Assembly (NCBI GenBank): GCA_030428395.1
Contig: JAUIDW010000017.1
Location: forward strand, 1-39,838
Direction of reading: 5' to 3'
Origin: a bacterium
Lineage (GTDB): Bacteria; Planctomycetota; UBA1135; GCA-002686595
DNA: 39,838 bases
Positions 7,631-15,251 of this stretch are shown here, one piece after another; position 1 is the stretch's first letter, and each line of letters begins with the position of its first letter. The notes under the pieces were generated by a model, which saw nothing but the letters and a program-made list of their open reading frames with translations, was not told the DNA's origin and made no database searches. The translations under genes were made by a program, and so were the position numbers.

Positions 7631-9046
7631 ATGCTGTTCAACTCGGTCGCGTTCGCCGGCTTCTTCGTCCTCGTCTACGCCGTCTACTGGCGGCTGCCGA
7701 AGCGCGCCCAGAACCTGTTCCTGCTCGCGGGCAGCCTCTTCTTCTACGGCTGCTGGAACTGGCGGCTGCTGCCGCTGATCGTCTTCTCGGCCACGGTCGA
7801 CTACGTCGCCGGCTGGAAGGTCTTCCGCGCGGGCACGCCGCGCGCGCGGCGTCTGTGGATGCTGGCCAGCATCTTCACGAACCTCGGCCTGCTCTTCTTC
7901 TTCAAGTACTACAACTTCTTCGCCGAGAGCTTCAGCGACCTGCTCGCGCTGGCCGGGCTGCGCGGCTCGCTCAGCACGCTGAACATCGTCCTGCCGGTCG
8001 GGATCTCGTTCTACACGTTCCAGTCGATGGCCTACACCGTCGACGTCTACCGCGGGCAGCTCGAGCCGTGCCGCAAGTACACGGACTTCCTGCTGTACGT
8101 CTCGTTCTTCCCGCAGCTCGTCGCCGGCCCGATCGAGCGCGGCCGCCGGCTCCTGCCGCAGATCGTCCGCCCGCGCGACCCGCTGTCGCTGCCGCGCCGC
8201 ATCAGCGGGCTGAAGCTGCTGGTGATCGGCTACTTCCAGAAGGTCGCCATCGCCGACACGCTGGGCGTCATCACGGACGCGGCCTACGCGAACGCCGACC
8301 GCGCGAACGTCGCCGTCACGCTGGTCGCGTTCTTCTCGTTCACGTTCCAGGTCTACTGCGACTTCTCCGGCTACAGCAAGATCGCGCGGGGGACGGCCCG
8401 GCTGCTCGGCATCGAGCTGATGCTGAACTTCAACCAGCCGTTCTTCGGGCGCAGCACGCAGGAGTTCTGGCGCCGCTGGCACATCTCGCTGTCGACCTGG
8501 CTGCGCGACTACCTGTACATCCCGCTGGGGGGCAGCCGGGCCGCCCCGGCGCGCGTGTACACCAACCTGATGATCACGATGCTCGCCGCCGGCGTGTGGC
8601 ACGGGGCGTCGTACAACTTCGTGATCTTCGGGCTGCTCCAGGGGACGTACCTGATCACGTGGCGCGCGCTCGAGCGCCGCGGCATCGGCCCGCCGCGCAC
8701 CGCGCCCGGGCACGTCCTCTGCTGCACGATCAGCGTCCTGCTGTTCGCCTTCTCGCTCTTCTTCTTCCGCGGCGCGGACCTGGCCGAGTCCCTGGCCCTG
8801 ATCCGCGGCTTCGGGGTCTGGGAGGGCGCGCTGGGCCTCGAGGCGCTGCTCGTCCTGTTCTACGCGGCCCTCAGCCTGGCCCTGGACGGCTTCCTCGAGC
8901 GCGCTCTGCGCCGCCGCCGCAGCCACTTCCTGGGCCTCTTCTCGCGCAACTGGGTGGTCGAGACCCTCGCCTTCGCGGCCCTCGTCGTGTTCACGGCGCT
9001 GGTCGGAGAGAACCATGCCGAGCCCTTCGTCTACTTCCAGTTCTAG
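7631..9046 (+). CDS. MBOAT family membrane O-acyltransferase (AlgI/PatA-like)
   Basis: A polytopic inner-membrane protein of 471 residues that would pass an acyl group, usually acetyl, across the membrane for O-acylation of an exported polymer. It has the family opening MLFNSVAFAGFFVLVYAVYW, the FYGCWNWR element, QLVAGPIERGRRLLPQI, EFWRRWHISLSTWLRDYL with His284 followed by IPLGG, and the invariant second histidine in GVWHGASYNF (His324). Size and motif order match AlgI. The next gene overlaps by 32 nt and encodes an SGNH/AlgX-type partner, as in two-component O-acetylation systems. The acceptor is unknown; no alginate or cellulose genes are in the window. Confidence 0.93.
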   Translation: MLFNSVAFAGFFVLVYAVYWRLPKRAQNLFLLAGSLFFYGCWNWRLLPLIVFSATVDYVAGWKVFRAGTPRARRLWMLASIFTNLGLLFFFKYYNFFAESFSDLLALAGLRGSLSTLNIVLPVGISFYTFQSMAYTVDVYRGQLEPCRKYTDFLLYVSFFPQLVAGPIERGRRLLPQIVRPRDPLSLPRRISGLKLLVIGYFQKVAIADTLGVITDAAYANADRANVAVTLVAFFSFTFQVYCDFSGYSKIARGTARLLGIELMLNFNQPFFGRSTQEFWRRWHISLSTWLRDYLYIPLGGSRAAPARVYTNLMITMLAAGVWHGASYNFVIFGLLQGTYLITWRALERRGIGPPRTAPGHVLCCTISVLLFAFSLFFFRGADLAESLALIRGFGVWEGALGLEALLVLFYAALSLALDGFLERALRRRRSHFLGLFSRNWVVETLAFAALVVFTALVGENHAEPFVYFQF

Positions 9047-10160
9047 GCGCGCGCGCCGCTCGCTGTGGCTGGGCGCCGCCGTGCTCGCGGTCGTCCAGGC
9101 GGGGCTCTACGCGCTGGACCTGAACTCGCCGACCTTCTTCGGCAACCAGGTCGTCAGCCAGAAGTACACGGAGGCGCTGCGCATGGTCCGGGAGGGGCCG
9201 ATCGACGTCGTCGCCGTCGGCCACTCGCACACCGTCAACGGCTTCGACCCGGCGGTGTTCGAGGAGGTGACCGGCCTGCGCGCCTACAACTTCGGCCTGC
9301 CCGGCACGGACATGCAGTCCCACGCCACGGTGCTGCGCGACTTCGTGATCCCGCACCTGAAGCCGCGGATCGTCCTGTGGAACCTCGACCCGGTGTTCGG
9401 CGAGCGCGCGGTGCAGCAGAGCAACCGCCGCATGCTTAGCTCCGACGCCTTCGCCGTGCAGTCGTGGCCGGGCGGCCACGCGCTGCTCGGACCGCTGAAG
9501 GACCTGTTCCTGTACCAGAAGCGCAGCGTCGACGGCTGGTTCGAGACCCTGGCCGACCCCTACGTGCGGCGCTACGACCGCAGCGGGTTCATGCCGGTGT
9601 ACCAGCGCCTCGGCCTCGAGGAGGCCGGCGTCGAGTACGACATCCCCGCCGACTGGCTCGCGCGCAAGCGCCGCTGGCGCTTCCCCGTCGCGAACGCGAT
9701 CCCGCGCCGGCGCGAGCCCGCGGGCGCGCCGGTCGTGGTCGAGGGCGACGCCGAGCGCCGCGAGGAGGCCCGCGCGACCGTCGCCGCGACGCTCGCCGAG
9801 GCCCGCGCGGCGGGGATCGAGGTGCTGGCCTTCGCCGCGCCCATGGCGCGCCGGCGCTTCATGGTGGACGACGAGTTCACGCGCGAGATCACCACGGAGG
9901 GCACGGGCTCCGCCGCGTGGTTCGCGGAGCTCGTCACCGAGCACGAGCTGCCCTTCGTCAACTACGGCTACTTCCCGCCGATCAGCGACGACGACGACCT
10001 CTACTACAACGACGCGCACGTCAACGTGTACGGCGCCCGGCTCCTGACCGAGCGCCTGGCCCGCGACCTCGTGCTGCGCGAAGAGCCCGTCCCGCCGGAG
10101 CTGCGCGGGTTCCCCTCGCCGCTCCAGCGGCGCGTGATGGAGGAGTTCCGCGCGCGCTGA
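9015..10160 (+). CDS. SGNH-like membrane-anchored partner of the MBOAT acyltransferase
   Basis: A 381-residue protein with a basic N-terminus, one membrane segment (about 16-34) and an extracytoplasmic domain. The motif VVAVGHSHTVNGFDP carries a GxS nucleophile site (Ser71). Near the C-terminus YYNDAHVNVYG gives an Asp-x-His pair (Asp333, His335), the block V pattern of SGNH hydrolases. This composition fits AlgJ/AlgX/PatB-type acetyltransferases that complete the acyl transfer begun by an MBOAT protein. GGAGAG upstream supports the ATG at 9015, which makes a 32-nt overlap with the MBOAT gene. Similarity to named members is weak, so the assignment rests on motifs and context. Confidence 0.75.
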   Translation: MPSPSSTSSSRRARRSLWLGAAVLAVVQAGLYALDLNSPTFFGNQVVSQKYTEALRMVREGPIDVVAVGHSHTVNGFDPAVFEEVTGLRAYNFGLPGTDMQSHATVLRDFVIPHLKPRIVLWNLDPVFGERAVQQSNRRMLSSDAFAVQSWPGGHALLGPLKDLFLYQKRSVDGWFETLADPYVRRYDRSGFMPVYQRLGLEEAGVEYDIPADWLARKRRWRFPVANAIPRRREPAGAPVVVEGDAERREEARATVAATLAEARAAGIEVLAFAAPMARRRFMVDDEFTREITTEGTGSAAWFAELVTEHELPFVNYGYFPPISDDDDLYYNDAHVNVYGARLLTERLARDLVLREEPVPPELRGFPSPLQRRVMEEFRAR

Positions 10161-10169
10161 GCGCCGCCC

Positions 10170-12125
10170 ATGGCCCTGACGCTGCTCGACTGGGCGATCG
10201 TCGCCGGCTACGTCGCCTTCGCGCTCTGGGTGGGCACGCGCTTCTCGAAGCGCGCCAGCGCGGACGCCGACCAGTTCTTCCTGTCGGGGCGCTCGCTGCC
10301 CTGGTGGCTCGCGGGCACGTCGATGATCGCGACCACGTTCGCGTCGGACACCCCGCTGGTCGTCAGCGGCTGGGTGCGCGACCACGGCATCTGGAAGAAC
10401 TGGATCTGGTGGAACCTGGCGATCGCCACGGGCCTGACGGTGTTCCTGTTCGCGCGCTACTGGCGGCGCGGCGAGATCATGACGACCGCGGAGCTGTCCG
10501 AGCTGCGCTACGGCGGCCGCTCCGCCGCGGTGCTGCGCGGCTTCCTCGGCGTGTACCAGCAGATCACCAACGCGATCATCCTCGTGTGGGTGCTGCTGGC
10601 GGCGCGCAAGATCCTCGCGGCGCTGCTGCCGATCGACCCGCCGGTCGCGGTCGCGCTGTGCTGCGCCGTGGCGCTGACGTACTCGATCCTGGCGGGGCTG
10701 TGGGGGGTCGTCGTCACCGACTTCCTGCAGTTCGCCATCGCCATGCTGGGCGCGATCCTGCTGGCCGTCATCGCCTGGAGCGACGTCGGCGGGATCGAGG
10801 GCGTCCGCGCGGCGCTCGGGGCCGGCGCCTTCGCGCCCGAGACGCTGGCGCTCGTGCCCCCGGCCGGCGCCGGCGGGCCCGGGGACGCGTCGTTCTGGAC
10901 GGCGCCCGTCGCCGCCCTCGCGGTGTACCTGGGCGTCGCGTGGTGGGCCAAGGACGGCGTCGACGGCGGCGGCCTGGTCGTCCAGCGCGTCTCGGCGAGC
11001 CGCGACGAGCGCCAGGGCGTCCTGGCGACGCTCTGGTACATGGTCGGCACGTGGGCGCTGCGCCCCTGGCCGTGGGTGGCCGTCGCGCTGGCGTCGCTCG
11101 TGGTGCTGCCGCGCGTCGAGCTGCGCGCGCCGGCGGACGGCATCGTCCAGGAGGTCCGCGTCGAGGCGGGTTCGCTCGAGGTGGACGTGCAGGGGCCCGA
11201 CGGCGCGCGGACGGTCGCGTGGACGGGCGACGCCGACTGGAGCCCGCAGCCCGCGGTCGAGCCCGGCCAGGACGTCGCCGCCGGCGCGCTGCTGGCACGC
11301 ACGGACTCCGAGAGCGCCTACCCCGTGATGATGCGCCGGTACCTGCCGGCGGGCCTGCTGGGGCTGATGGTCGCGTCGCTCGTGGCCGCGTTCATGTCGA
11401 CCGTGGACACGCACCTGAACCTGGCGTCGTCGTTCTTCGTGAACGACGTGTACCGCCGCTTCCTCGTGCGCGCCGCGTCGCCGCGCCACTACGTGCGGGC
11501 GGGCCGCGCGGCCTGCGCGGTCGTGATGGTGATCACCGGGCTGGCCGCCCTGGGCCAGTGGCGCATCGCGGACCTCTTCACCTTCTTCCTGTCGTTCCTC
11601 GGCGGCGTCGGGCCGGTGTACGTGCTGCGGTGGTTCTGGTGGCGCGTGCGCGCGTCGACCGAGATCGTCGCCATGGTCGCGTCGAGCGTCGCGGCGACGG
11701 CGCTCGCGACCTGGGACACCGGCTGGCCCGACGGCCCGCTGGCGCCGGGCGGCGTGCTGGGCTTCGAGGGCCGCCTCTGCCTCGTCGTGGCCTTCTCCGG
11801 GACCTGCGCGGTCGCGTCGGTGCTCGTCACGCGCACGCCGGACCCGCGCGAGCTGGTCGCGTTCTACCGCCGGGTCCGGCCGCTCGGCTGGTGGGGCCCG
11901 GTGCGGGCGCTCGCGCCCGACGCCGCGCCGCCGCGCGAGCAGGCCGTCGTCGCGGTCGGCTGGCTCGCCTCCTGCGCGCTGACCTACGGCCTGCTGTTCG
12001 GCGCGGGCGCCCTGTTGCTGGGGCGCCCCGGCCTCGCCGCCGGCTGGGCCGCGGCCGCGGTGGGCGGAGGGCTCGGCTGCGCCTGGGCCCTGCGGCGGCT
12101 CGAGGGCCCCGCCGCCCGGGCCTGA
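10170..12125 (+). CDS. Sodium:solute symporter (SSS family) with an inserted lipoyl-like domain
   Basis: A 651-residue transporter with about 13 membrane segments. Diagnostic stretches are FFLSGRSLPWWLAGTSMIATTF (near 37-57), TTAELSELRYGG, and MMRRYLPAGLLGLM followed by AAFMSTVDTHLNLASSFFVND (about 387-425). Between RPWPWVAVALASLVVLP (298-314) and ESAYPVMMRR (381-390), where relatives that I know are short, lie about 65 extra residues. This insert has APADGIVQEVRVEAGS at 320-335 and VEPGQDVAAGALLAR at 363-377. These are the two half-motifs of a biotinyl/lipoyl-like hammerhead, with no modifiable Lys at the turn. The gene follows the acyltransferase pair by 9 nt, so it is co-transcribed. The transported solute is unknown. 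Confidence 0.88.
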   Translation: MALTLLDWAIVAGYVAFALWVGTRFSKRASADADQFFLSGRSLPWWLAGTSMIATTFASDTPLVVSGWVRDHGIWKNWIWWNLAIATGLTVFLFARYWRRGEIMTTAELSELRYGGRSAAVLRGFLGVYQQITNAIILVWVLLAARKILAALLPIDPPVAVALCCAVALTYSILAGLWGVVVTDFLQFAIAMLGAILLAVIAWSDVGGIEGVRAALGAGAFAPETLALVPPAGAGGPGDASFWTAPVAALAVYLGVAWWAKDGVDGGGLVVQRVSASRDERQGVLATLWYMVGTWALRPWPWVAVALASLVVLPRVELRAPADGIVQEVRVEAGSLEVDVQGPDGARTVAWTGDADWSPQPAVEPGQDVAAGALLARTDSESAYPVMMRRYLPAGLLGLMVASLVAAFMSTVDTHLNLASSFFVNDVYRRFLVRAASPRHYVRAGRAACAVVMVITGLAALGQWRIADLFTFFLSFLGGVGPVYVLRWFWWRVRASTEIVAMVASSVAATALATWDTGWPDGPLAPGGVLGFEGRLCLVVAFSGTCAVASVLVTRTPDPRELVAFYRRVRPLGWWGPVRALAPDAAPPREQAVVAVGWLASCALTYGLLFGAGALLLGRPGLAAGWAAAAVGGGLGCAWALRRLEGPAARA

Positions 12126-12128
12126 GCG

Positions 12129-12151
12129 GCCTCCCGGGGCTCCCGGGGGGC
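12129..12151 (+). terminator. Candidate terminator after the symporter gene
   Basis: GCCTCCCGG pairs with CCGGGGGGC (9 bp including one G-U pair) around a GGCTC loop, starting 4 nt after the stop codon. There is no T-run. Confidence 0.45.
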
Positions 12152-12222
12152 GCCGGAGGGCTCGCCGGGCGAGAATTCCCGGATCGCCGGGACGCGGGGA
12201 CGCGCCGGCGCAAGGGACGGTG

Positions 12223-14358
12223 ATGGAGGCCCACGAGCTCGCAACCCTGTTCCAGCGCTTCCGCCGCCGCGGCGACCCGCGCGCCCTCGGCGCGGTCTTC
12301 GACGCGACCGCGCCGGAGCTGCTGCGGACCGCGCTGCACCTCGTCGGGGACGCCGCGCTGGCCGAGGACGCCGTGCAGGAGACCTTCCTGGTCGCCCTCG
12401 AGCGCCGCGACGAGTACGACGTCCGGCGCCCGCTCGTGCCCTGGCTCGCCGGCATCCTGGCGAACCAGGCGCGCGCGGCGCGCCGGCGCCGGCCGCGCGG
12501 CGCGGAGCCGGACGAGGCGCTCGCCGCCCCGGCGCGCGACCCCGGCCGCCGCGCCGCGGAGCGCGAGGTCGACGAGCTGGTGCAGGCCGCCATCGACGCG
12601 CTGCCGGAGGAGCTCCGGCAGGCCCTCACCCTGAACCTGCGCCACGGCCTCGCCCCGGCGGAGATCGCCCACGCCCTCGGCCTGTCGCCCAGCACCGTCC
12701 GCACGCGCCTCGCGCGCGGGCGCGACCGGCTGCGCGACCGGCTGCCGGCGGAGGTCGCCTCCGTCGCGCTGCTCGCCGCGCCCGCCCTGCGCGGGCTCGC
12801 CGACGTGCGCGCCGTCGTGCTCGAGCGCGCCGCCGCGCTCGTGCCCGCCGGGCTGGCCGTGACGCTCGCCACCGCCGCGCTCTCCATGAAGCTGCTCGTC
12901 CCCGCCGTCGCCCTCGTCGCCGCCGCCGCCCTGTGGTGGACCTCGCAGTCCGCCCCCGACGACCTCGACCGGTCGCTGGCCGCCGCCCCCGCGACCCCCG
13001 CGCCCGGGGCGGCCGCGCCCGTCGCCCCGGCGACCGTCGCGACGCCCCCGGCGGTTGCCGACGGGCCCGAGCGCACGGCCGTGGAGGCCGCGCCGCCTCC
13101 GACGGTCGCGGCCGAGGGCGAGGCGCCCGCGCCGGTCGTCGAGGAGACGCCCGAGCCCGACCACCACGACGTCGAGTTCCTGGTCGTCGACCCCTACGAC
13201 GTCCCGGTGCCCGAGGCGCAGATCCGGTTCCAGTTCGTCGGCTCGGACAGCGCGTCGTGGGCCTGGCCCTTCGAGCCGCCCGTCCTCGAGACCGACGCGG
13301 CCGGGCGCGCGCGCCTGCGCCTGCCGCGGCGCTCGTGGGACCGCACCATCGAGAAGTACAGCTTCGAGGTGCTCCACGAGCGCTTCGGGGCCCGCGAGCA
13401 CGTGGAGGAGGCCACCGGCGGCACGGTGCGGGTCGTGCTCGAGCCGGGCGTGTTCGTGATCGTCACCGGCTGGATCGGCTCGCGCGACCGCGTCGTCACC
13501 GACCTGCGGATCCAGTCCGACCACGAGGCCAAGCTGTCCCCGGATCAATGGACACCGCTGCGCGACGGCCGCTTGGCGTGCAGCCGCCTGCAGGCGGGGC
13601 CGCACGTGCTGTTCCTCGAGCACGTGGACGCCGGCGGACAGCGCTGGTTCAGCCGGCTGGTCGACCTCGAGCTGGCCGCGGGCGAGCAGCGCGAGCTGCA
13701 CGTCGAGCTGCTGCCCGCGCGGACGATCCGCGGGCGGCTGGACCCGGCGGTCCCCCGGCCGGTGACGAACGGCCGCGTGACGACCGCCCTGCACAACGGG
13801 CGCGTCGACTGGGACGCGCCGGTCCTGTTCGACATGCGCGACGCCGACATCGCGGCCGACGGGACGTTCGAGATCGAGGAGGCCCCGCCGCAGTTCCTCG
13901 ACGTGGTCGCCGTCTGCGACGGCTGGTCCTCGACGCCGCCGCCCGTCGAGCCGGGGCGCGAGTGGATGGACCGCATCCAGCGCTTCGGTCCCGACGAGCT
14001 CGAGGACGAGGTCGTGGTCGCCATGCAGCCGACCGCCTCGCTGGAGCTGACGTTCCTCGACCCCGACGGCCGCCCGCTGTCCGACGCGTGGGTGATCCTG
14101 AACCCCAACGTCCACTGGAACGCCGGGTACGCGACGATCCTGTTCGGCGAGGGCGTCTCCGCCCGCAGCGACGCCGCCGGACGCGCCGTGATCCAGAACC
14201 TCCTGCCCGGCGACGAGTGGGCCAGCATGGGGCACGCCGACTTCGTGCTGGGCCCCGACCAGACCATCCGGATGCACGAGGGCCAGCCGTACCTCGAGCT
14301 GGTCTCGGGCGAGACGCTGCGCGCCGAGCTGCACATGGTGCCCCGGCCGGAGCGGTGA
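12223..14358 (+). CDS. ECF sigma factor fused to a membrane anchor and extracytoplasmic beta-rich domains
   Basis: A 711-residue protein. Residues about 25-90 are sigma region 2 (GDAALAEDAVQETFLVALERR). Residues about 120-175 are region 4 with a helix-turn-helix (ALPEELRQALTLNLRHG, then EIAHALGLSPSTVRTRLARGRDRL). A hydrophobic span at about 223-240 (LLVPAVALVAAAALWW) is followed by an Ala/Pro-rich linker (250-312). The last 400 residues look beta-rich; VEFLVVDPYDVPVPEAQIRF and LETDAAGRARLRLP resemble carboxypeptidase-regulatory-like repeats. The sigma part would be cytoplasmic and tethered, with the tail outside. ECF sigma factors with C-terminal extensions are known in Planctomycetota. The ATG is placed 6 nt after AAGGG; an adjacent GTG at 12220 would add one residue. 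No separate anti-sigma gene is nearby. Confidence 0.85.
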   Translation: MEAHELATLFQRFRRRGDPRALGAVFDATAPELLRTALHLVGDAALAEDAVQETFLVALERRDEYDVRRPLVPWLAGILANQARAARRRRPRGAEPDEALAAPARDPGRRAAEREVDELVQAAIDALPEELRQALTLNLRHGLAPAEIAHALGLSPSTVRTRLARGRDRLRDRLPAEVASVALLAAPALRGLADVRAVVLERAAALVPAGLAVTLATAALSMKLLVPAVALVAAAALWWTSQSAPDDLDRSLAAAPATPAPGAAAPVAPATVATPPAVADGPERTAVEAAPPPTVAAEGEAPAPVVEETPEPDHHDVEFLVVDPYDVPVPEAQIRFQFVGSDSASWAWPFEPPVLETDAAGRARLRLPRRSWDRTIEKYSFEVLHERFGAREHVEEATGGTVRVVLEPGVFVIVTGWIGSRDRVVTDLRIQSDHEAKLSPDQWTPLRDGRLACSRLQAGPHVLFLEHVDAGGQRWFSRLVDLELAAGEQRELHVELLPARTIRGRLDPAVPRPVTNGRVTTALHNGRVDWDAPVLFDMRDADIAADGTFEIEEAPPQFLDVVAVCDGWSSTPPPVEPGREWMDRIQRFGPDELEDEVVVAMQPTASLELTFLDPDGRPLSDAWVILNPNVHWNAGYATILFGEGVSARSDAAGRAVIQNLLPGDEWASMGHADFVLGPDQTIRMHEGQPYLELVSGETLRAELHMVPRPER

Positions 14359-14389
14359 ACCGGAACGCGGAACCGAAACGCGGAACCGG
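14357..14389. repeat. 13-bp direct repeat, 2.5 copies, at the stop of the sigma-fusion gene
   Basis: The unit GAACCGNAACGCG occurs twice in full and once as its first seven bases. It starts inside the sigma-fusion stop codon and fills most of the 43-bp gap between convergent genes. Confidence 0.75.
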
Positions 14390-14401
14390 CCCCGGCGTCG
14401 G

Positions 14402-15178
14402 TCAGCGCAGGGAGCGGAAGAGCGGGCCGAGGTTCGTCGTGAGGCCCAGGACGAACAGGGTGTCCCCGGCGTCGTCGTTCAGCGGCAGGACGACGGCCAG
14501 GTCGACGACGAGCTCGGGCGAGATGCTCTGCGTGATGCCGACGGTCGTGAAGGCCGGGTCGACGTCGTCGCGGCCCAGGATCCAGGCCAGCTCGGCGAAA
14601 CCGCCCGTGTCGCCGATCAGCGGGTGGCCGGCGGCGAACGCGAAGGAGTGGCGCTCGTCGGTCCCGGGGCCGTCGGGGTCGCCCAGGATGCCCAGCTCGT
14701 AGAACTCGGTCAGCGACAGGCGCTCGAGGACCTGCGTGCCGATCGCGGCGACCAGGAAGTCGAGCTCGCCGGTGCTGAGGCCCTCGTCCTCGTCCCCCGT
14801 GGGGAGCTTCGTCACCACCTGCCCGGCGAACGACGAGCCGCCGCCCGACTCGTAGAACCGGTGCCGGCCGCCGAGGAACAGGTCGCCGAAGCCCTCCGCG
14901 TCGACCCCCGGGACCTCGACGCGCTCGTAGACCGCGGCGGCCACGAAGACCTCGGTGCGCGGTCCGGCGCCGAACTTCAGCGTCGTCGGCACGAACAGGG
15001 CGTCGCCGGGGTCCTCGGTGACGCCGGTCTCGATCTCCCAGGTGCCCTCGGCCGTGGTGTTGGTGTCGGAGGACAGTGTCGGCCGCTGCGGCGTCACCGG
15101 CGCGCGGTCCGCCTGCGTGGGCAGGACGCAGGCCGCGGTGGCGAGCAGCGCCAGGCTCGCGAGGGCTCGGGGAAGCAC
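14402..15178 (-). CDS. Outer-membrane-like exported lipoprotein (transporter / phenol-meta-pathway porin-like)
   Basis: A 258-residue protein with a lipoprotein signal (LALLATAAC, Cys16) from a GTG start. The mature part alternates polar and hydrophobic residues in short strands (WEIETGVTEDPGDALFVPTTLKFG, FGDLFLGGRHRFYESG, SFAGQVVTKLPTGDEDEG, FVLGLTTNLGPLF). The TKLPTGD motif and the closing strand resemble the family annotated as MetA-pathway of phenol degradation / putative OMP. A role in the outer envelope is inferred; no substrate can be named. It lies 73 nt downstream of the HExxH lipoprotein gene on the same strand and is probably in its operon. A lipid anchor combined with a barrel-like pattern is slightly unusual. 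Confidence 0.6.
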   Translation of the reverse strand: MLPRALASLALLATAACVLPTQADRAPVTPQRPTLSSDTNTTAEGTWEIETGVTEDPGDALFVPTTLKFGAGPRTEVFVAAAVYERVEVPGVDAEGFGDLFLGGRHRFYESGGGSSFAGQVVTKLPTGDEDEGLSTGELDFLVAAIGTQVLERLSLTEFYELGILGDPDGPGTDERHSFAFAAGHPLIGDTGGFAELAWILGRDDVDPAFTTVGITQSISPELVVDLAVVLPLNDDAGDTLFVLGLTTNLGPLFRSLR

Positions 15179-15251
15179 GCCACCACTTCACCGTCTTCCG
15201 GCACCGCGGTCCACCGGTGTTCGCGCGGTCCCCGGCGCGCCGTGCGCGCGC

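Noticed and set aside
8991-13076. Open frame of 1,361 codons on the minus strand
   Set aside because: Antisense to the SGNH, symporter and sigma genes, with biased composition and no motif. High-GC DNA lacks stops in the shadow frames.
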